From Aliivibrio fischeri ATCC 7744 = JCM 18803 = DSM 507 (GTDB taxonomy: Bacteria > Pseudomonadota > Gammaproteobacteria > Enterobacterales > Vibrionaceae): DNA of 64,000 nucleotides. The stretch lies in contig NZ_CP092712.1 of assembly GCF_023983475.1 (NCBI RefSeq), positions 1,178,001-1,242,000 of the forward strand. The letters run 5' to 3'. Of this stretch, positions 44,510-53,842 are shown one piece after another. The first letter of the stretch is position 1; each line of letters begins with the position of its first letter. The notes under the pieces are model-generated. The model did no database searches, was not told the DNA's origin, and was given only the letters and a program-made list of their open reading frames with translations. The position numbers and the translations under genes are program-made.

Positions 44510-46462
44510 TTAGCTTGGCGTGTTCAATCTTGTTTTAATCGCCAATTTTGCTTCTTCATTTGCTTGTAGTGTTTCTTCTTCAACTTTCTGACGCATCAGT
44601 GCATCAAAGGCAACACGTGCTTCTTGAGCAAGCTCAGACGCTGCTAATTTCGCTTCTTTAGCATTTGTCGAGTCATCAGTTAGTTGACGTAATTTTTCAA
44701 TGATCTCATCAGGTGCATCACCTAAATCAACACTTGATTCACCACGAGCTAATGCTTCTTTACGTAATTGTTTTTTCAGCATCCAAATAGCATCGTTCGC
44801 TTCACGCTCTAGATCAGCCGCTTCAATTGCGTTATCACGTAGTTGTTCAAATCGTGCCAATGCTTGGCCTTCTTTGCTCCATGGATCAACATCTGGTAAG
44901 TCAGAAATATTGATAACAGGATCAACGTAATTATCTTGGTGCGATAAATCCAGCATGGCTGCTTTAACACCAGAGATCATTAGCATGATAGCGATAACTA
45001 ATAGAGGTAAACCACCCACAATCGCTGCCGTTTGTAGTGTTGCTAGGCCGCCCATAAACATCAATGCAGATGGCATGAATGATAGAGTGAAAGCCCAGAA
45101 CAGACGGTTCCAACGCATTGGGTCTTCAGTTACGTTCGTTTGTACTACTGACGCTAAAATGTAAGAGATAGAGTCAAACGTTGTCGCAGTGAAAATCACA
45201 CATAACAAAGTAAACACAGCAATGACAAAAGTGCTGAATGGCAGTTGTTCTAAAACAGAGAAGATAGCACGAGTTGCGCCTTCGCTATTAAGAATACCAA
45301 CAACGTCTAATTCACCAGATAATTGCAGTGATAAACCGTAGTTACCAAGGATGATGAAGTACATTGCACAGCCTAAAGAGCCGAAGAATACTGCACCTGA
45401 AACCATCTGTTTAATCGTTCTGCCACGTGAAATACGAGCAACGAACAGACCCATGCTTGGTGCAAATACTAGCCACCATGCCCAGTAGAAAATAGTCCAA
45501 TCTTGTGGGAAGTGAGTATCTTCAAACGTACCCATACCACCAAACGGTTCTGCCCATGTCGCCATCACAAAGAAGTTAGATAGCATACGACCTATTGAAT
45601 CTAAGCCTGTTTCCAACATAAAGATGGTTGGACCGCAAACTAATACAAACAGCAGTAAACCTAATGCACCCCAGAAGTTAATGTTACTTAAAATCTTAAT
45701 GCCTTTGTCCATACCCATGTATGATGAGTAAGCAAAGATAGCGGTACAAACCATAAGTACTAAAATCTGGCTACCTGTTGTTGCAGGAATACCAAATAGG
45801 TAGCTAATACCTTCGTTGATAAGTGGGGCTGCTAAACCTAAGGTTGTTGCTGCGCCGCCCAATAGACCGAAGATAAACAGTACATCAATAACTTTACCCA
45901 GTTTACCAAAGCTGTTTGCTTCGCCAATAACAGGCATTAAAGCAGCAGATACTTTTAGTACAGGTTGTTTACGTACGTAGAAGAAGTAAGCAATTGGAAT
46001 TGCAGGGATCATATAGATACACCAAGCAATTGGACCCCAGTGGAAAAGACCATAAGTCGCCGCCCAACGTACTGCTTCCTCACTGCCAGCTTCTAATTGA
46101 AACGGAGGGTTTTGGTAGTAGTATGCCCATTCAATCGTACCCCAGTACAAAATACTGGCACCGATACCGCCACAAAATAGCATTGCCGCCCAAGACGCCA
46201 GTGCAAATTCAGGCTTTTCATCTGGATCACCCAGTTTGATTTGGCCGATATCAGAGAACACGATGTAGATCATGAAGAAAAATGCCGCTAAACCTAGCCC
46301 TAAATAAGCAAAGCCCAGTTTGTCGGTCATGAATGTTTTAGCTACGGCAATCCACTCGGCACCTTCAGCTGGGAATACCAGTAAAGGAACTACAACCGCA
46401 CAAAGCAGTAAAATTGCGCCGAAAAAGGTGGGTTTATCGATAAGCTCGAAGTGTTTTTTCAT
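44510..46462 (-). CDS. BCCT-family betaine/choline/carnitine-type transporter
   Basis: This is a 650-residue transporter with twelve helices. BCCT features are M-L-F-C-G-G-I-G-A-S-I-L-Y-W-G-T-I-E-W-A (the Trp-rich box of TM2), a W-A-W-W-L-V-F-A-P-S-M-G-L-F-V-A-R-I-S-R-G-R-T segment (TM8 motif) and S-Y-I-L-A-S. A charged, coiled-coil-prone cytoplasmic tail of about 130 residues follows the last helix, longer than in most BCCT carriers. It imports quaternary ammonium or related zwitterions, probably for osmoprotection or nutrition. It is monocistronic, with a long divergent upstream region shared with the prolyl oligopeptidase gene. Confidence 0.93.
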   Translation of the reverse strand: MKKHFELIDKPTFFGAILLLCAVVVPLLVFPAEGAEWIAVAKTFMTDKLGFAYLGLGLAAFFFMIYIVFSDIGQIKLGDPDEKPEFALASWAAMLFCGGIGASILYWGTIEWAYYYQNPPFQLEAGSEEAVRWAATYGLFHWGPIAWCIYMIPAIPIAYFFYVRKQPVLKVSAALMPVIGEANSFGKLGKVIDVLFIFGLLGGAATTLGLAAPLINEGISYLFGIPATTGSQILVLMVCTAIFAYSSYMGMDKGIKILSNINFWGALGLLLFVLVCGPTIFMLETGLDSIGRMLSNFFVMATWAEPFGGMGTFEDTHFPQDWTIFYWAWWLVFAPSMGLFVARISRGRTIKQMVSGAVFFGSLGCAMYFIILGNYGLSLQLSGELDVVGILNSEGATRAIFSVLEQLPFSTFVIAVFTLLCVIFTATTFDSISYILASVVQTNVTEDPMRWNRLFWAFTLSFMPSALMFMGGLATLQTAAIVGGLPLLVIAIMLMISGVKAAMLDLSHQDNYVDPVINISDLPDVDPWSKEGQALARFEQLRDNAIEAADLEREANDAIWMLKKQLRKEALARGESSVDLGDAPDEIIEKLRQLTDDSTNAKEAKLAASELAQEARVAFDALMRQKVEEETLQANEEAKLAIKTRLNTPS

Positions 46463-46912
46463 TTTTATTGTCCGTAATAAAAACAGATTTAATTAAGTTC
46501 ACGCACCAATAATTCCCCATTCTGAGGGAGTTCAGACGGGTTCAACTTAAATAAATAGAGTATAAATATTGTGTGCGGATGTATTTTTGTAAGTAATGTA
46601 ATGCTCGAAAATATTCAGGTCACGATTAACCTGAATCGAAGATAAAATAGTGCGAATTTGTCAATATGTCGACAAACTTATTTCTTTATTTTATGAAAAA
46701 TGTGATCTAGATAACATAAAAATAAACTACGAAAAATCGCTGTTTAATAAACATTCTAAATGCACAAAAAGTGTTAATGGTTGGTTTTGATTGAACTTTA
46801 ATGCTCTCGGTATCAATAACTAATCTTAAACCATCAAACAGTTGCATTCCTATTTTTAATGGGCGTATTCTACAAACAGATAACACAGACTAATTATAAA
46901 TAGGGATGCATT
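46463..46912. other. Divergent intergenic region between BCCT and prolyl-oligopeptidase genes
   Basis: About 450 bp without a gene. It contains an imperfect inverted repeat TTTGTC-AATATGTC-GACAAA (46657-46676), a possible operator, and AT-rich stretches suited to promoters. No RNA gene or ORF could be supported. Confidence 0.45.
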
Positions 46913-48949
46913 ATGATTTATCCTTTCACAAAACAAGACTCAACCGTTGACCACTATTTTTCACATGCCATTGCTGACCCATATCGTTGGCTAGAAGATG
47001 ACAGAAGCGCTGAAACTGAAGCGTGGGTGAATAAGCAAAATGATGTCACCTTCGATTACCTTTCTCACATTGATTTTCGTGATGATATTCGAGCCTTAAT
47101 TGCAAAAGGTCAGGATTACCAAAAAAACTCACAACCATTTAAACGTGGCGATTACACCTATTTTTATCAAAATGATGGCTTACAAAATCAGAGTGTCCTG
47201 TATCGCTCAAAAGAAGGGAAAGATATTGACGTCTTTCTTGACCCAAATACGTTCAGTGAAGAGGGAACCACCTCTTTAGGAACGGTTAGTTTTTCAAAGG
47301 ATGCTTCATTAGTAGCGTATTCGATTTCAGAAGCGGGCAGTGATTGGCGCAAAATCTTCGTATTAAATACCGAAACCAAAGAACAAATTGAAGCGCCGAT
47401 TGTAGACGCTAAATTTACCGATATCTCATGGTTAAGTTCAAAAGGCTTTTACTACTCAAGTTATGATAAGCCAGAAGGCAGTGAATTATCAGCAAGAACA
47501 GAGCAGCATAAACTCTATTTTCATGAGATAGGCAAACCACAAGCCGACGATGTTTTGGTGTTTGGTGGAAGTGAAGAAGAAAAACACCGTTACGTAAGTG
47601 GCTATACAACAGAAGATGATGCGTATTTGGTTATCTCTGCTGCTACATCAACATCGGGTAATAAACTGTTTATCGAACCATTAAACAGAGACGGGTCATA
47701 TCGATTAACGGTACTTGATCATACAGATTCAGATACCTATGTGATTGAGAATGAAGACTCGCACTTGTTGATGTTCACCAACCTAAATGCACCCAATGGC
47801 AAAGTGGTATCTTATGATGTTGTCACCGGTGAGTGGACAGACATTATCCCTGAACAACCACAGCCATTAGATATCAGCGTTGGTGGCGGTACTTTGTTTG
47901 CAACTTATATGGTTGATGTACTGAGCCAAGTGAAGCAGTACGATTTTTCAGGTAATTTATTACGAGAAATTGAACTACCGGGTGAAGGCCAAGCAACGGG
48001 GTTCTCAGGTAAAAGGGAACAAACCGATCTATTCTTTACCTTTACTAACTACGTTACACCACCAACGATTTATCAATTTGATGTAAAAACCGGCGAGACG
48101 GAACTGTATTTAGCGTCTGCTTCACCTTTTGACTCAGAGAAGTTTGAATCGAAACAAGTGTTTTATACATCAAAAGACGGTACGCAAATCCCAATGCTTA
48201 TCTCTTATCGTAAAGGCATTGAGCTTGATGGTAGTAACCCAACGATTCTATATGGATATGGTGGTTTTAATGTCAGCTTAACACCAAACTTCAGTGGCGT
48301 AATGGCCAGTTGGTTAGAGCTTGGCGGTGTGTATGCTATTCCTAATATTCGTGGTGGTGGCGAATATGGAAAAGAGTGGCATAAGGCAGGAACACAGCAA
48401 CAAAAACAAAATGTATTTGATGACTTTATTGCTGCAGCGGAATTTTTAATCTCAGAAAAATATACCGACTCATCACATTTGGCAATTCGTGGTGGTTCAA
48501 ATGGTGGATTACTGGTTGGTGCGTGCATGACTCAGCGACCAGAACTATTTAAAGTTGCTCTACCAGCGGTTGGTGTTTTGGATATGCTTCGTTATCACAC
48601 TTTTACTTCTGGTGAAGGTTGGGCGTATGACTACGGCACTTCAGAGCAAAGTGAAGAGATGTTTAACTATCTATTAAACTACTCACCAGTGCATAACGTA
48701 AAAGAGGGCGTAGAGTATCCTGCGACATTAGTGACAACCGCTGATCATGATGATCGTGTTGTTCCTGCTCACTCTTATAAGTTTATTTCTGAGTTGCAAG
48801 CCAAACAATCGGGTGAGAACCCTGTGTTGATCCGCATCGATGTTAATGCCGGTCATGGTGCCGGAATGCCAATCTCGAAATCAATGGATTTAATGGCCGA
48901 TGTTTACGCATTTACCTTAAGTAATATGAAGGTGAATCCGTTTGAGTGA
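46913..48949 (+). CDS. Prolyl oligopeptidase (S9A family), cytoplasmic
   Basis: This is a 678-residue serine peptidase. It begins D-P-Y-R-W-L-E-D-D after a short tail, as in prolyl endopeptidases. A beta-propeller lies at about 75-400, followed by an alpha/beta-hydrolase domain. The catalytic Ser is in R-G-G-S-N-G-G-L-L-V, the Asp in A-D-H-D-D-R-V-V-P-A-H-S and the His in N-A-G-H-G-A-G. It lacks a signal peptide, so it cleaves short proline-containing peptides inside the cell. The convergent neighbour is a di/tripeptide permease, a sensible partner in peptide use. Confidence 0.95.
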   Translation: MIYPFTKQDSTVDHYFSHAIADPYRWLEDDRSAETEAWVNKQNDVTFDYLSHIDFRDDIRALIAKGQDYQKNSQPFKRGDYTYFYQNDGLQNQSVLYRSKEGKDIDVFLDPNTFSEEGTTSLGTVSFSKDASLVAYSISEAGSDWRKIFVLNTETKEQIEAPIVDAKFTDISWLSSKGFYYSSYDKPEGSELSARTEQHKLYFHEIGKPQADDVLVFGGSEEEKHRYVSGYTTEDDAYLVISAATSTSGNKLFIEPLNRDGSYRLTVLDHTDSDTYVIENEDSHLLMFTNLNAPNGKVVSYDVVTGEWTDIIPEQPQPLDISVGGGTLFATYMVDVLSQVKQYDFSGNLLREIELPGEGQATGFSGKREQTDLFFTFTNYVTPPTIYQFDVKTGETELYLASASPFDSEKFESKQVFYTSKDGTQIPMLISYRKGIELDGSNPTILYGYGGFNVSLTPNFSGVMASWLELGGVYAIPNIRGGGEYGKEWHKAGTQQQKQNVFDDFIAAAEFLISEKYTDSSHLAIRGGSNGGLLVGACMTQRPELFKVALPAVGVLDMLRYHTFTSGEGWAYDYGTSEQSEEMFNYLLNYSPVHNVKEGVEYPATLVTTADHDDRVVPAHSYKFISELQAKQSGENPVLIRIDVNAGHGAGMPISKSMDLMADVYAFTLSNMKVNPFE

Positions 48950-49000
48950 TTTGAGTTTAATACATTAATAGTTAAGAACACGACAAATTGAAATCACAAT

Positions 49001-49040
49001 AAAAAAGCAGAATGAGGATTAAAATTCATTCTGCTTTTTT
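49001..49040. terminator. Bidirectional terminator between the peptidase gene and dtpA
   Basis: AAAAAAGCAGAATGA / TCATTCTGCTTTTTT forms a 15-bp perfect stem. Confidence 0.92.
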
Positions 49041-49064
49041 GTTAGTTAACTTAGCTAAAAATGC

Positions 49065-50552
49065 TTATGGTTGCTCAACCAATTCAGCGTCTTCTAGTTG
49101 TGAGCTTGTCATCATCTTATTTAATTTTGGTGCAGTGATTGCCATTACAATAGCGACCGCTAAAGTAACAAAACCAATGTTTTGGAATAGCTCAGTATAA
49201 ACAGGCAGCGTATCCAGCGGATCAGTTAAATGCTCTGGCGTTGCACTGAATGTGGCTACATAACCACCAATGATGAAAGAAGCGGCTTGAGTCAAAAACC
49301 ATGCCCCCATCGTAAAGCCCATTAAACGTTGCGGAACTAGACTTGCCACCATCGCAAGGCCAAGACCACTGATCATTAGCTCGCCTAAGCTTTGGAATAA
49401 GTACACCAATACCATCCACCAAACCGAAACCATACCGGCTTGGTCAGCAAACCAGTTACCCGCGGCTGCAACAGATAAGAAACCAAAGGCACACATGAAC
49501 ATACCAACAGTGAATTTACCTGGCATAGATAGGTCTTTGTTTTGGTTTCCATAGTAAGTGTATAGATAAGCCAATATAGGGCTACAGAAAATCACCCAGA
49601 ATGGATTTAACGCTTGTAGACTAACAGGGTTAATGTCCATACCAAACAACTCAGAGTGGACGTTATTAATGGCAAAAAAGTTAAGTGATGTTGGCATCTG
49701 AGCATATAACACATAGAAAATGATCGCTTGCAGCATAAGAATGAAAGCCACAATCATTTTGTTGCGTTGTTCACCTGTTTCTTTAAACGTTTCTTTTAAG
49801 AAGAAGCCAACCACACCAACACCGATTAAACCGAGTGCTAAGTTTGCCATCATGATGTTTTGCAATAGCCATGCACACACTAGAGTAGATGCAACGGTAC
49901 CAATTAAAACGATAAGCGCTTTGGTTTTGTTGAGAGGCAGAGCGTCAGGTTCAGAGCCAATCCCTTGCACTGTACTGCGCAATGAAAAGTAGCTAAATAA
50001 ACTAGCGATAAGACCTAAACCACAGATGACAAATGCGTATTCATAACCATAATTATTAGCGATAACAGGGCTTATAGAAAGGGAAACCAGAGAGCCAATA
50101 TTAATGGACATATAATAAAGAGTGAATGCGCCATCTAAGCGTGAATCACCTTTCTCATAACACTTAGCCAGTAGGCTTGATGGGTTTGCTTTGAATAAAC
50201 CATTACCAACAGCGATAGCCCCAAGCGCCACATAAATAAAGTTAGGGTTTAAAATGGAGAAACCCATTAAAAAATAACCCAAAGCAAGAACAACGGCACC
50301 GAACACCATGGTGCGTTTTGTTCCTAGAACATAGTCTCCGACGTAGCCACCAACAGAGACAAGCCCATACACTAAGGCCGCAAATGCACCAAAGGTAACG
50401 AAAGAGTCTTGCATGCTAAAGCCAAGCTTATCTACGAAGTAGACGGCGAGGATCCCTTGAAGGCCGTAGTAACCAAATCGCTCCCATAATTCAATGAAAA
50501 ATATCATCTTAAATGGTTTTGGTTGGTTTAATATACTTACTTTATTATCCAT
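49065..50552 (-). CDS. dtpA: Proton-dependent di/tripeptide permease (POT family)
   Basis: This is a 495-residue transporter closely matching E. coli DtpA (TppB/YdgR). It has [16 protein letters not shown] (the POT E-x-x-E-R-F-x-Y-Y motif), [13 protein letters not shown] and [12 protein letters not shown]. Further matches are [11 protein letters not shown] and [13 protein letters not shown]. It imports peptides with protons across the inner membrane. It marks the left conserved border of the accessory region that follows. Confidence 0.93.
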   Translation of the reverse strand: MDNKVSILNQPKPFKMIFFIELWERFGYYGLQGILAVYFVDKLGFSMQDSFVTFGAFAALVYGLVSVGGYVGDYVLGTKRTMVFGAVVLALGYFLMGFSILNPNFIYVALGAIAVGNGLFKANPSSLLAKCYEKGDSRLDGAFTLYYMSINIGSLVSLSISPVIANNYGYEYAFVICGLGLIASLFSYFSLRSTVQGIGSEPDALPLNKTKALIVLIGTVASTLVCAWLLQNIMMANLALGLIGVGVVGFFLKETFKETGEQRNKMIVAFILMLQAIIFYVLYAQMPTSLNFFAINNVHSELFGMDINPVSLQALNPFWVIFCSPILAYLYTYYGNQNKDLSMPGKFTVGMFMCAFGFLSVAAAGNWFADQAGMVSVWWMVLVYLFQSLGELMISGLGLAMVASLVPQRLMGFTMGAWFLTQAASFIIGGYVATFSATPEHLTDPLDTLPVYTELFQNIGFVTLAVAIVMAITAPKLNKMMTSSQLEDAELVEQP

Positions 50553-50940
50553 ATTAGTTATTTCACCTAGCTGTTTGTTGTTATGTGCGCATTAAAAACT
50601 AATTATGAAAATTAAAACGTGATATTTGTTTGTTTTGTAATCTAGTCTTCGTGATCAAGCTCGCATTAGATTAAATGCTCTAATAATTAATCATTAGGAA
50701 AACCGAGTCGAGCAACGTAATTACGTGTCTACTAGGTTGCATAAGTTATTGATAGGTTGAAATTAAATATCATTAATGTAATCAAGTGGGATTTCAGAGC
50801 AATAAACAGCATTAGATTTGCTTATCTAAACTGATTATTTTTTGATGCATATAAAGCGTGAGGCGTGTTTAGGATGGGGGGAGCGTTTTTATATATCCTA
50901 TAATTGATTGATTAATGAAATAACAATGAGGCCATAAATG
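50553..50940. other. Intergenic region holding dtpA promoter and direct repeat copy 1
   Basis: About 390 bp. The part next to dtpA should carry its promoter. From 50766 on it contains a sequence repeated at 53567. No ORF or RNA gene is supported. Confidence 0.5.
50766..50880 (+). repeat. Diverged direct repeat, copy 1 (left of effector module)
   Basis: About 115 bp are roughly 80% identical by eye to 53567-53680 in the same orientation. Shared blocks include GGGATTTCAGA, CAATAAACAGCATTA, ATTATTTT and TATAAAGC, then GCGTGTTT. It sits just upstream of the decayed antitoxin gene. Confidence 0.85.
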
Positions 50941-51316
50941 ATGAATATTAAGCCAATTAGAACTAAAGATGATTATAAAGCGACAATGGTTCGTATTAGC
51001 GAACTTACTAACAGCGATCCTGATGCACTACCTGATAATGAGTTTGATGAATTAGAAATGTTAACCGTTTTAGCAGAAGCATACGAAAATGGGCATTATA
51101 AAAATGAAGCAACAGATTCAGTAATCGGTCATTAAATTCAGAATGGAGCAGCTTGGGTAAGTGATAGTGATTTACAGCAATACTAGGTCAACGTAGTCGA
51201 GTGACTGAAATTTTGAAAGAAAGAGACGACTTTCTCTCGCCATGATTAGGACCTTAAATTGTAAGTTGGATATACCATTTGAGAGTCTGATTGGTGAATA
51301 TCAATTGACTAAATAA
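50941..51316 (+). pseudogene. HigA-type antitoxin gene, degraded by several frameshifts
   Basis: The first 64 codons read N-I-K-P-I-R-T-K-D-D-Y-K-A-T-M and E-M-L-T-V-L-A-E-A-Y-E-N-G-H-Y, the N-terminal half of HigA-like antitoxins, then meet a stop at 51133. Remnants of the HTH half continue in other frames. I-K-F-R-M-E-Q-L-G lies near 51130-51157, V-S-D-S-D-L-Q-Q-Y just after, L-G-Q-R-S-R-V-T-E-I-L-K-E-R near 51185-51226, and L-S-L-A-M-I-R-T-L-N ... P-F-E-S-L-I-G-E-Y up to the stop at 51316. At least three indels are needed. A protein lacking its HTH could not repress. No HigB toxin gene was seen upstream. ATG 50938 or 50941 is the start. Confidence 0.82.
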
Positions 51317-51474
51317 TAGGTAGTAGTAATGACTGCGAGGTATGGTTATTTTGTATGCTTATTGTTGATGCAGTTTAACTAGTGTTTTGGTTGTTTTTCC
51401 TATTATATTCAGTAAAAACGCATTCAATTTTTCATTTATCATTATAGAGGAGTTTTAGTAGTGATAGAGATAAC

Positions 51475-53331
51475 ATGGAAAAGAAGACCACAAAATTTAT
51501 AAATGCTTACTTCCCATGGAATGAGGAGCTAGCAAAAGAATCTAAACCAGACCTACCTCATTATGAACCTGTTAAAGATTCACAAACCAAAGATGCTGCT
51601 TTTGAATATTCAATTGAGATAGCTTGCTCGCAAGATGAACTGAATACTTATCAAGTCGGTGTTTTTTCTTTAGGTAAGACTAAGGAAGAAGAAAGCATAT
51701 CATCATGGCATAAAACACAAACCGACGAAGGTTTCACTCTACTTACTGCAAGCGTAAATATTAATGAACCTAAAAAACTTCATCGTGAATTTTTTCGTTT
51801 GAGTGGTAATGCAATTTCATTTGATGATGTAAAGCCAGTTAAGGTAGGTTCAGGGAGTCATACAGAATCTTTTGTTCCTATTAAACCTGCGCTTCAAGTA
51901 GGTGAACGTCTTGGTTGGCCTACTGAGGGATATTTTTATCATTTTATTGATGATACGTTAATTAATGAATATAAACTAAAAGGTTCAGGAAAATGGGCAT
52001 TTCAAGTTACTCACTCAACGAAAGAAACTCTCACTGATGAGCTAGTGTCGGCTCATGATTATGCTTTTATTTTACTGCCGTGGAAAATTAATAATACAGT
52101 GATTGCACGTCAGCATTTGCTTTACCTTCCTCAAAAAATGTCGGTTAAGCAGTTTGAAGATATCGATTCAAATTGGTTAGATACACACGCTTGTTTGCTT
52201 GATGTTAATGCGATCGTTCAAAGCAGACATGAAGACAAACTATTGCGAGAACAAGAAGATGAGACGCTTCCTACTGCAATAATTCAAAGTGTTGGTCAAT
52301 CAATAAGTTTTGATAATACTTATACAGCCCCATCAACTCCAAAGCTTCGTCATAATGTAGTTCCTGCTATTGAAGATACCGCGATACCGCAACGAACACC
52401 GATAGTCAATGTATGTAAGATAGACCTAATGGCTAAAGCCACAGAATTTGGTGATATGGCCGTTCTTGCCTTACCTGCATCTAGCGCCACTGGTAGCAGT
52501 GTATTGGGTACGCTAAGTAGCAATATAAGCAAATCAGTGGGGAGCTGGGCTTTATCTGATGCAGCAGTTAGTGGTATGGCGCGTTTAGGTGGTGGTATTA
52601 TTGCTGCATTATGGCCATCACAATTAGGGGATGGTTCGCTTGATGGCAGTTTTCAATTTGATGCCTCAGATGCAATTAATACTACGGTTCGTTTTAATTT
52701 ATACAAAGATGAAAATGGGGTTGAGCAAGTCGTTGGTATACATTCTGGCGATGGATATGCTTATGGCGAACGAGTAAAAAAGAAAGTCGCTGAGCAAAAT
52801 GGTGATAAGTTCGTCATTGACCTTGAAGAGGGGATTACACTAACGTGGGTGCCCGATGGTGAAGAGTATAAGTTAGATCCAACTACAGAGCGTCCTGAGT
52901 ATGACGGCTTAGATGTTCATGATGTATGGGTAAGGCCAATAGAAGAGCATGAGCAAGAATTAGGAACGGTACTTTACCCAGAAAATGAATTAGTAGAGTA
53001 TATCGTTACATTCCCTGTTGATGCAGGTTTGCCGCCATTATATTTGGTGTTTAATAAACCATCTGGGGATTTAAAATTTGTACCAGCACCTAGAGGTGCG
53101 CCTCCTTTACCGGCATTTCCTGAAGCAAAAAAAGCTAAAGAAAAAACGTATGTTCAAGGAGGAGGGAAAAAAAGACCGAGATGGAAAGACAAAAAACGAA
53201 TATATGAATGGGACTCTCAACATGGAAAGGTTGAAGTCTATGATAAAAATGGGAAACATTTAGGTGAATTTGACCATATTACTGGGAAGCAAACTAAGCC
53301 TAAAGATCCTACTCGTAAGGTGGAGAAGTAA
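51475..53331 (+). CDS. Bacteriocin/effector with pyocin-S domain and colicin E3-type 16S rRNase
   Basis: This is a 618-residue toxin. The C-terminal ~55 residues match the colicin E3 ribonuclease: K-R-P-R-W, then R-I-Y-E-W-D580-S-Q-H583-G-K-V-E587, later G-K-H-L-G-E-F-D and D-P-T-R614-K. D580, H583, E587 and R614 align with E3 catalytic residues D510, H513, E517 and R545. This domain cuts 16S rRNA in the decoding site and stops translation. Residues about 330-545 form a pyocin-S translocation-like domain. The N-terminal ~320 residues lack a colicin receptor domain or signal. They contain P-T-E-G-Y-F-Y-H-F near 150, resembling the type VI MIX motif hRxGhhYhh except for Thr instead of Arg. An immunity-like gene follows 2 bp later. 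Delivery route (T6SS or lysis) is inferred. Confidence 0.92.
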   Translation: MEKKTTKFINAYFPWNEELAKESKPDLPHYEPVKDSQTKDAAFEYSIEIACSQDELNTYQVGVFSLGKTKEEESISSWHKTQTDEGFTLLTASVNINEPKKLHREFFRLSGNAISFDDVKPVKVGSGSHTESFVPIKPALQVGERLGWPTEGYFYHFIDDTLINEYKLKGSGKWAFQVTHSTKETLTDELVSAHDYAFILLPWKINNTVIARQHLLYLPQKMSVKQFEDIDSNWLDTHACLLDVNAIVQSRHEDKLLREQEDETLPTAIIQSVGQSISFDNTYTAPSTPKLRHNVVPAIEDTAIPQRTPIVNVCKIDLMAKATEFGDMAVLALPASSATGSSVLGTLSSNISKSVGSWALSDAAVSGMARLGGGIIAALWPSQLGDGSLDGSFQFDASDAINTTVRFNLYKDENGVEQVVGIHSGDGYAYGERVKKKVAEQNGDKFVIDLEEGITLTWVPDGEEYKLDPTTERPEYDGLDVHDVWVRPIEEHEQELGTVLYPENELVEYIVTFPVDAGLPPLYLVFNKPSGDLKFVPAPRGAPPLPAFPEAKKAKEKTYVQGGGKKRPRWKDKKRIYEWDSQHGKVEVYDKNGKHLGEFDHITGKQTKPKDPTRKVEK

Positions 53332-53333
53332 TT

Positions 53334-53552
53334 ATGTATGAACTTAACTTTTTTGATAAAGATACAGAAGAATTGATTTATGAATTTGAACTAAATAATT
53401 TAAGTGATGAAAATGTATTTAGTATTTTTGGATTTTCGCTTGATGGAAATTGTGCAGATGTAAGTAAAGATCATTTGCTCCAAATTGAACGTCATGTTGA
53501 TTTAAGGTTTCCTTCTGAAGATTATGATATATCAATATGTCAAGTTGAATGA
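53334..53552 (+). CDS. Putative colicin E3-type immunity protein
   Basis: This is a 72-residue acidic protein (many Asp/Glu, few basic residues) that starts L-N-F-F-D-K-D-T-E-E-L. The opening recalls the E3/cloacin immunity start 'LTWFDKxTE'. It is a little shorter than the 84-85 residues of E3 immunity. It follows the toxin gene by 2 bp with a GGAGAAG ribosome site inside the toxin's end, as immunity genes do. An acidic protein is expected to bind the basic RNase domain and protect the producer. Assignment rests on position, charge and a short motif. Confidence 0.72.
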   Translation: MYELNFFDKDTEELIYEFELNNLSDENVFSIFGFSLDGNCADVSKDHLLQIERHVDLRFPSEDYDISICQVE

Positions 53553-53566
53553 TAGCTGTTAGTTCA

Positions 53567-53680
53567 TATCATTAGTGTAACTGGTTGGGATTTCAGAACA
53601 ATAAACAGCATTATATTTGTTCATTTAAAGTAATTATTTTGATACGTATAAAGCTGAGGGCGTGTTTTGGCTGGATTGAG
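53567..53680 (+). repeat. Diverged direct repeat, copy 2 (right of effector module)
   Basis: Same orientation as the copy at 50766. It begins ATATCATTA and carries TGGGATTTCAGA, CAATAAACAGCATTA, ATTATTTTGATAC and TATAAAGC. The two copies bracket the antitoxin remnant, toxin and immunity genes. Confidence 0.85.
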
Positions 53681-53842
53681 TGTAATGAATTTAGCTTCTG
53701 ATGCCTTTGAAGTAGGTAAATAACAATCAAAAAAAATGACGATATATTGAATTGGTTATTAGGATAAAAGCAATAATTCAAATATCATATAAGTCTGTTT
53801 AGATAAAATTTAATGTTAATATTAACAGTAAGGTTAGAATTA

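Noticed and set aside
50766-50880. Direct repeat as an integron attC site
   Set aside because: It lacks the paired inverse core sites (GTTRRRY/RYYYAAC) and the long palindromic structure of attC, and no integrase is nearby.
51475-53331. Toxin as a secreted Rhs or polymorphic toxin
   Set aside because: There are no YD/RHS repeats, no signal peptide and no PAAR motif. The pyocin-S and E3 features fit better.
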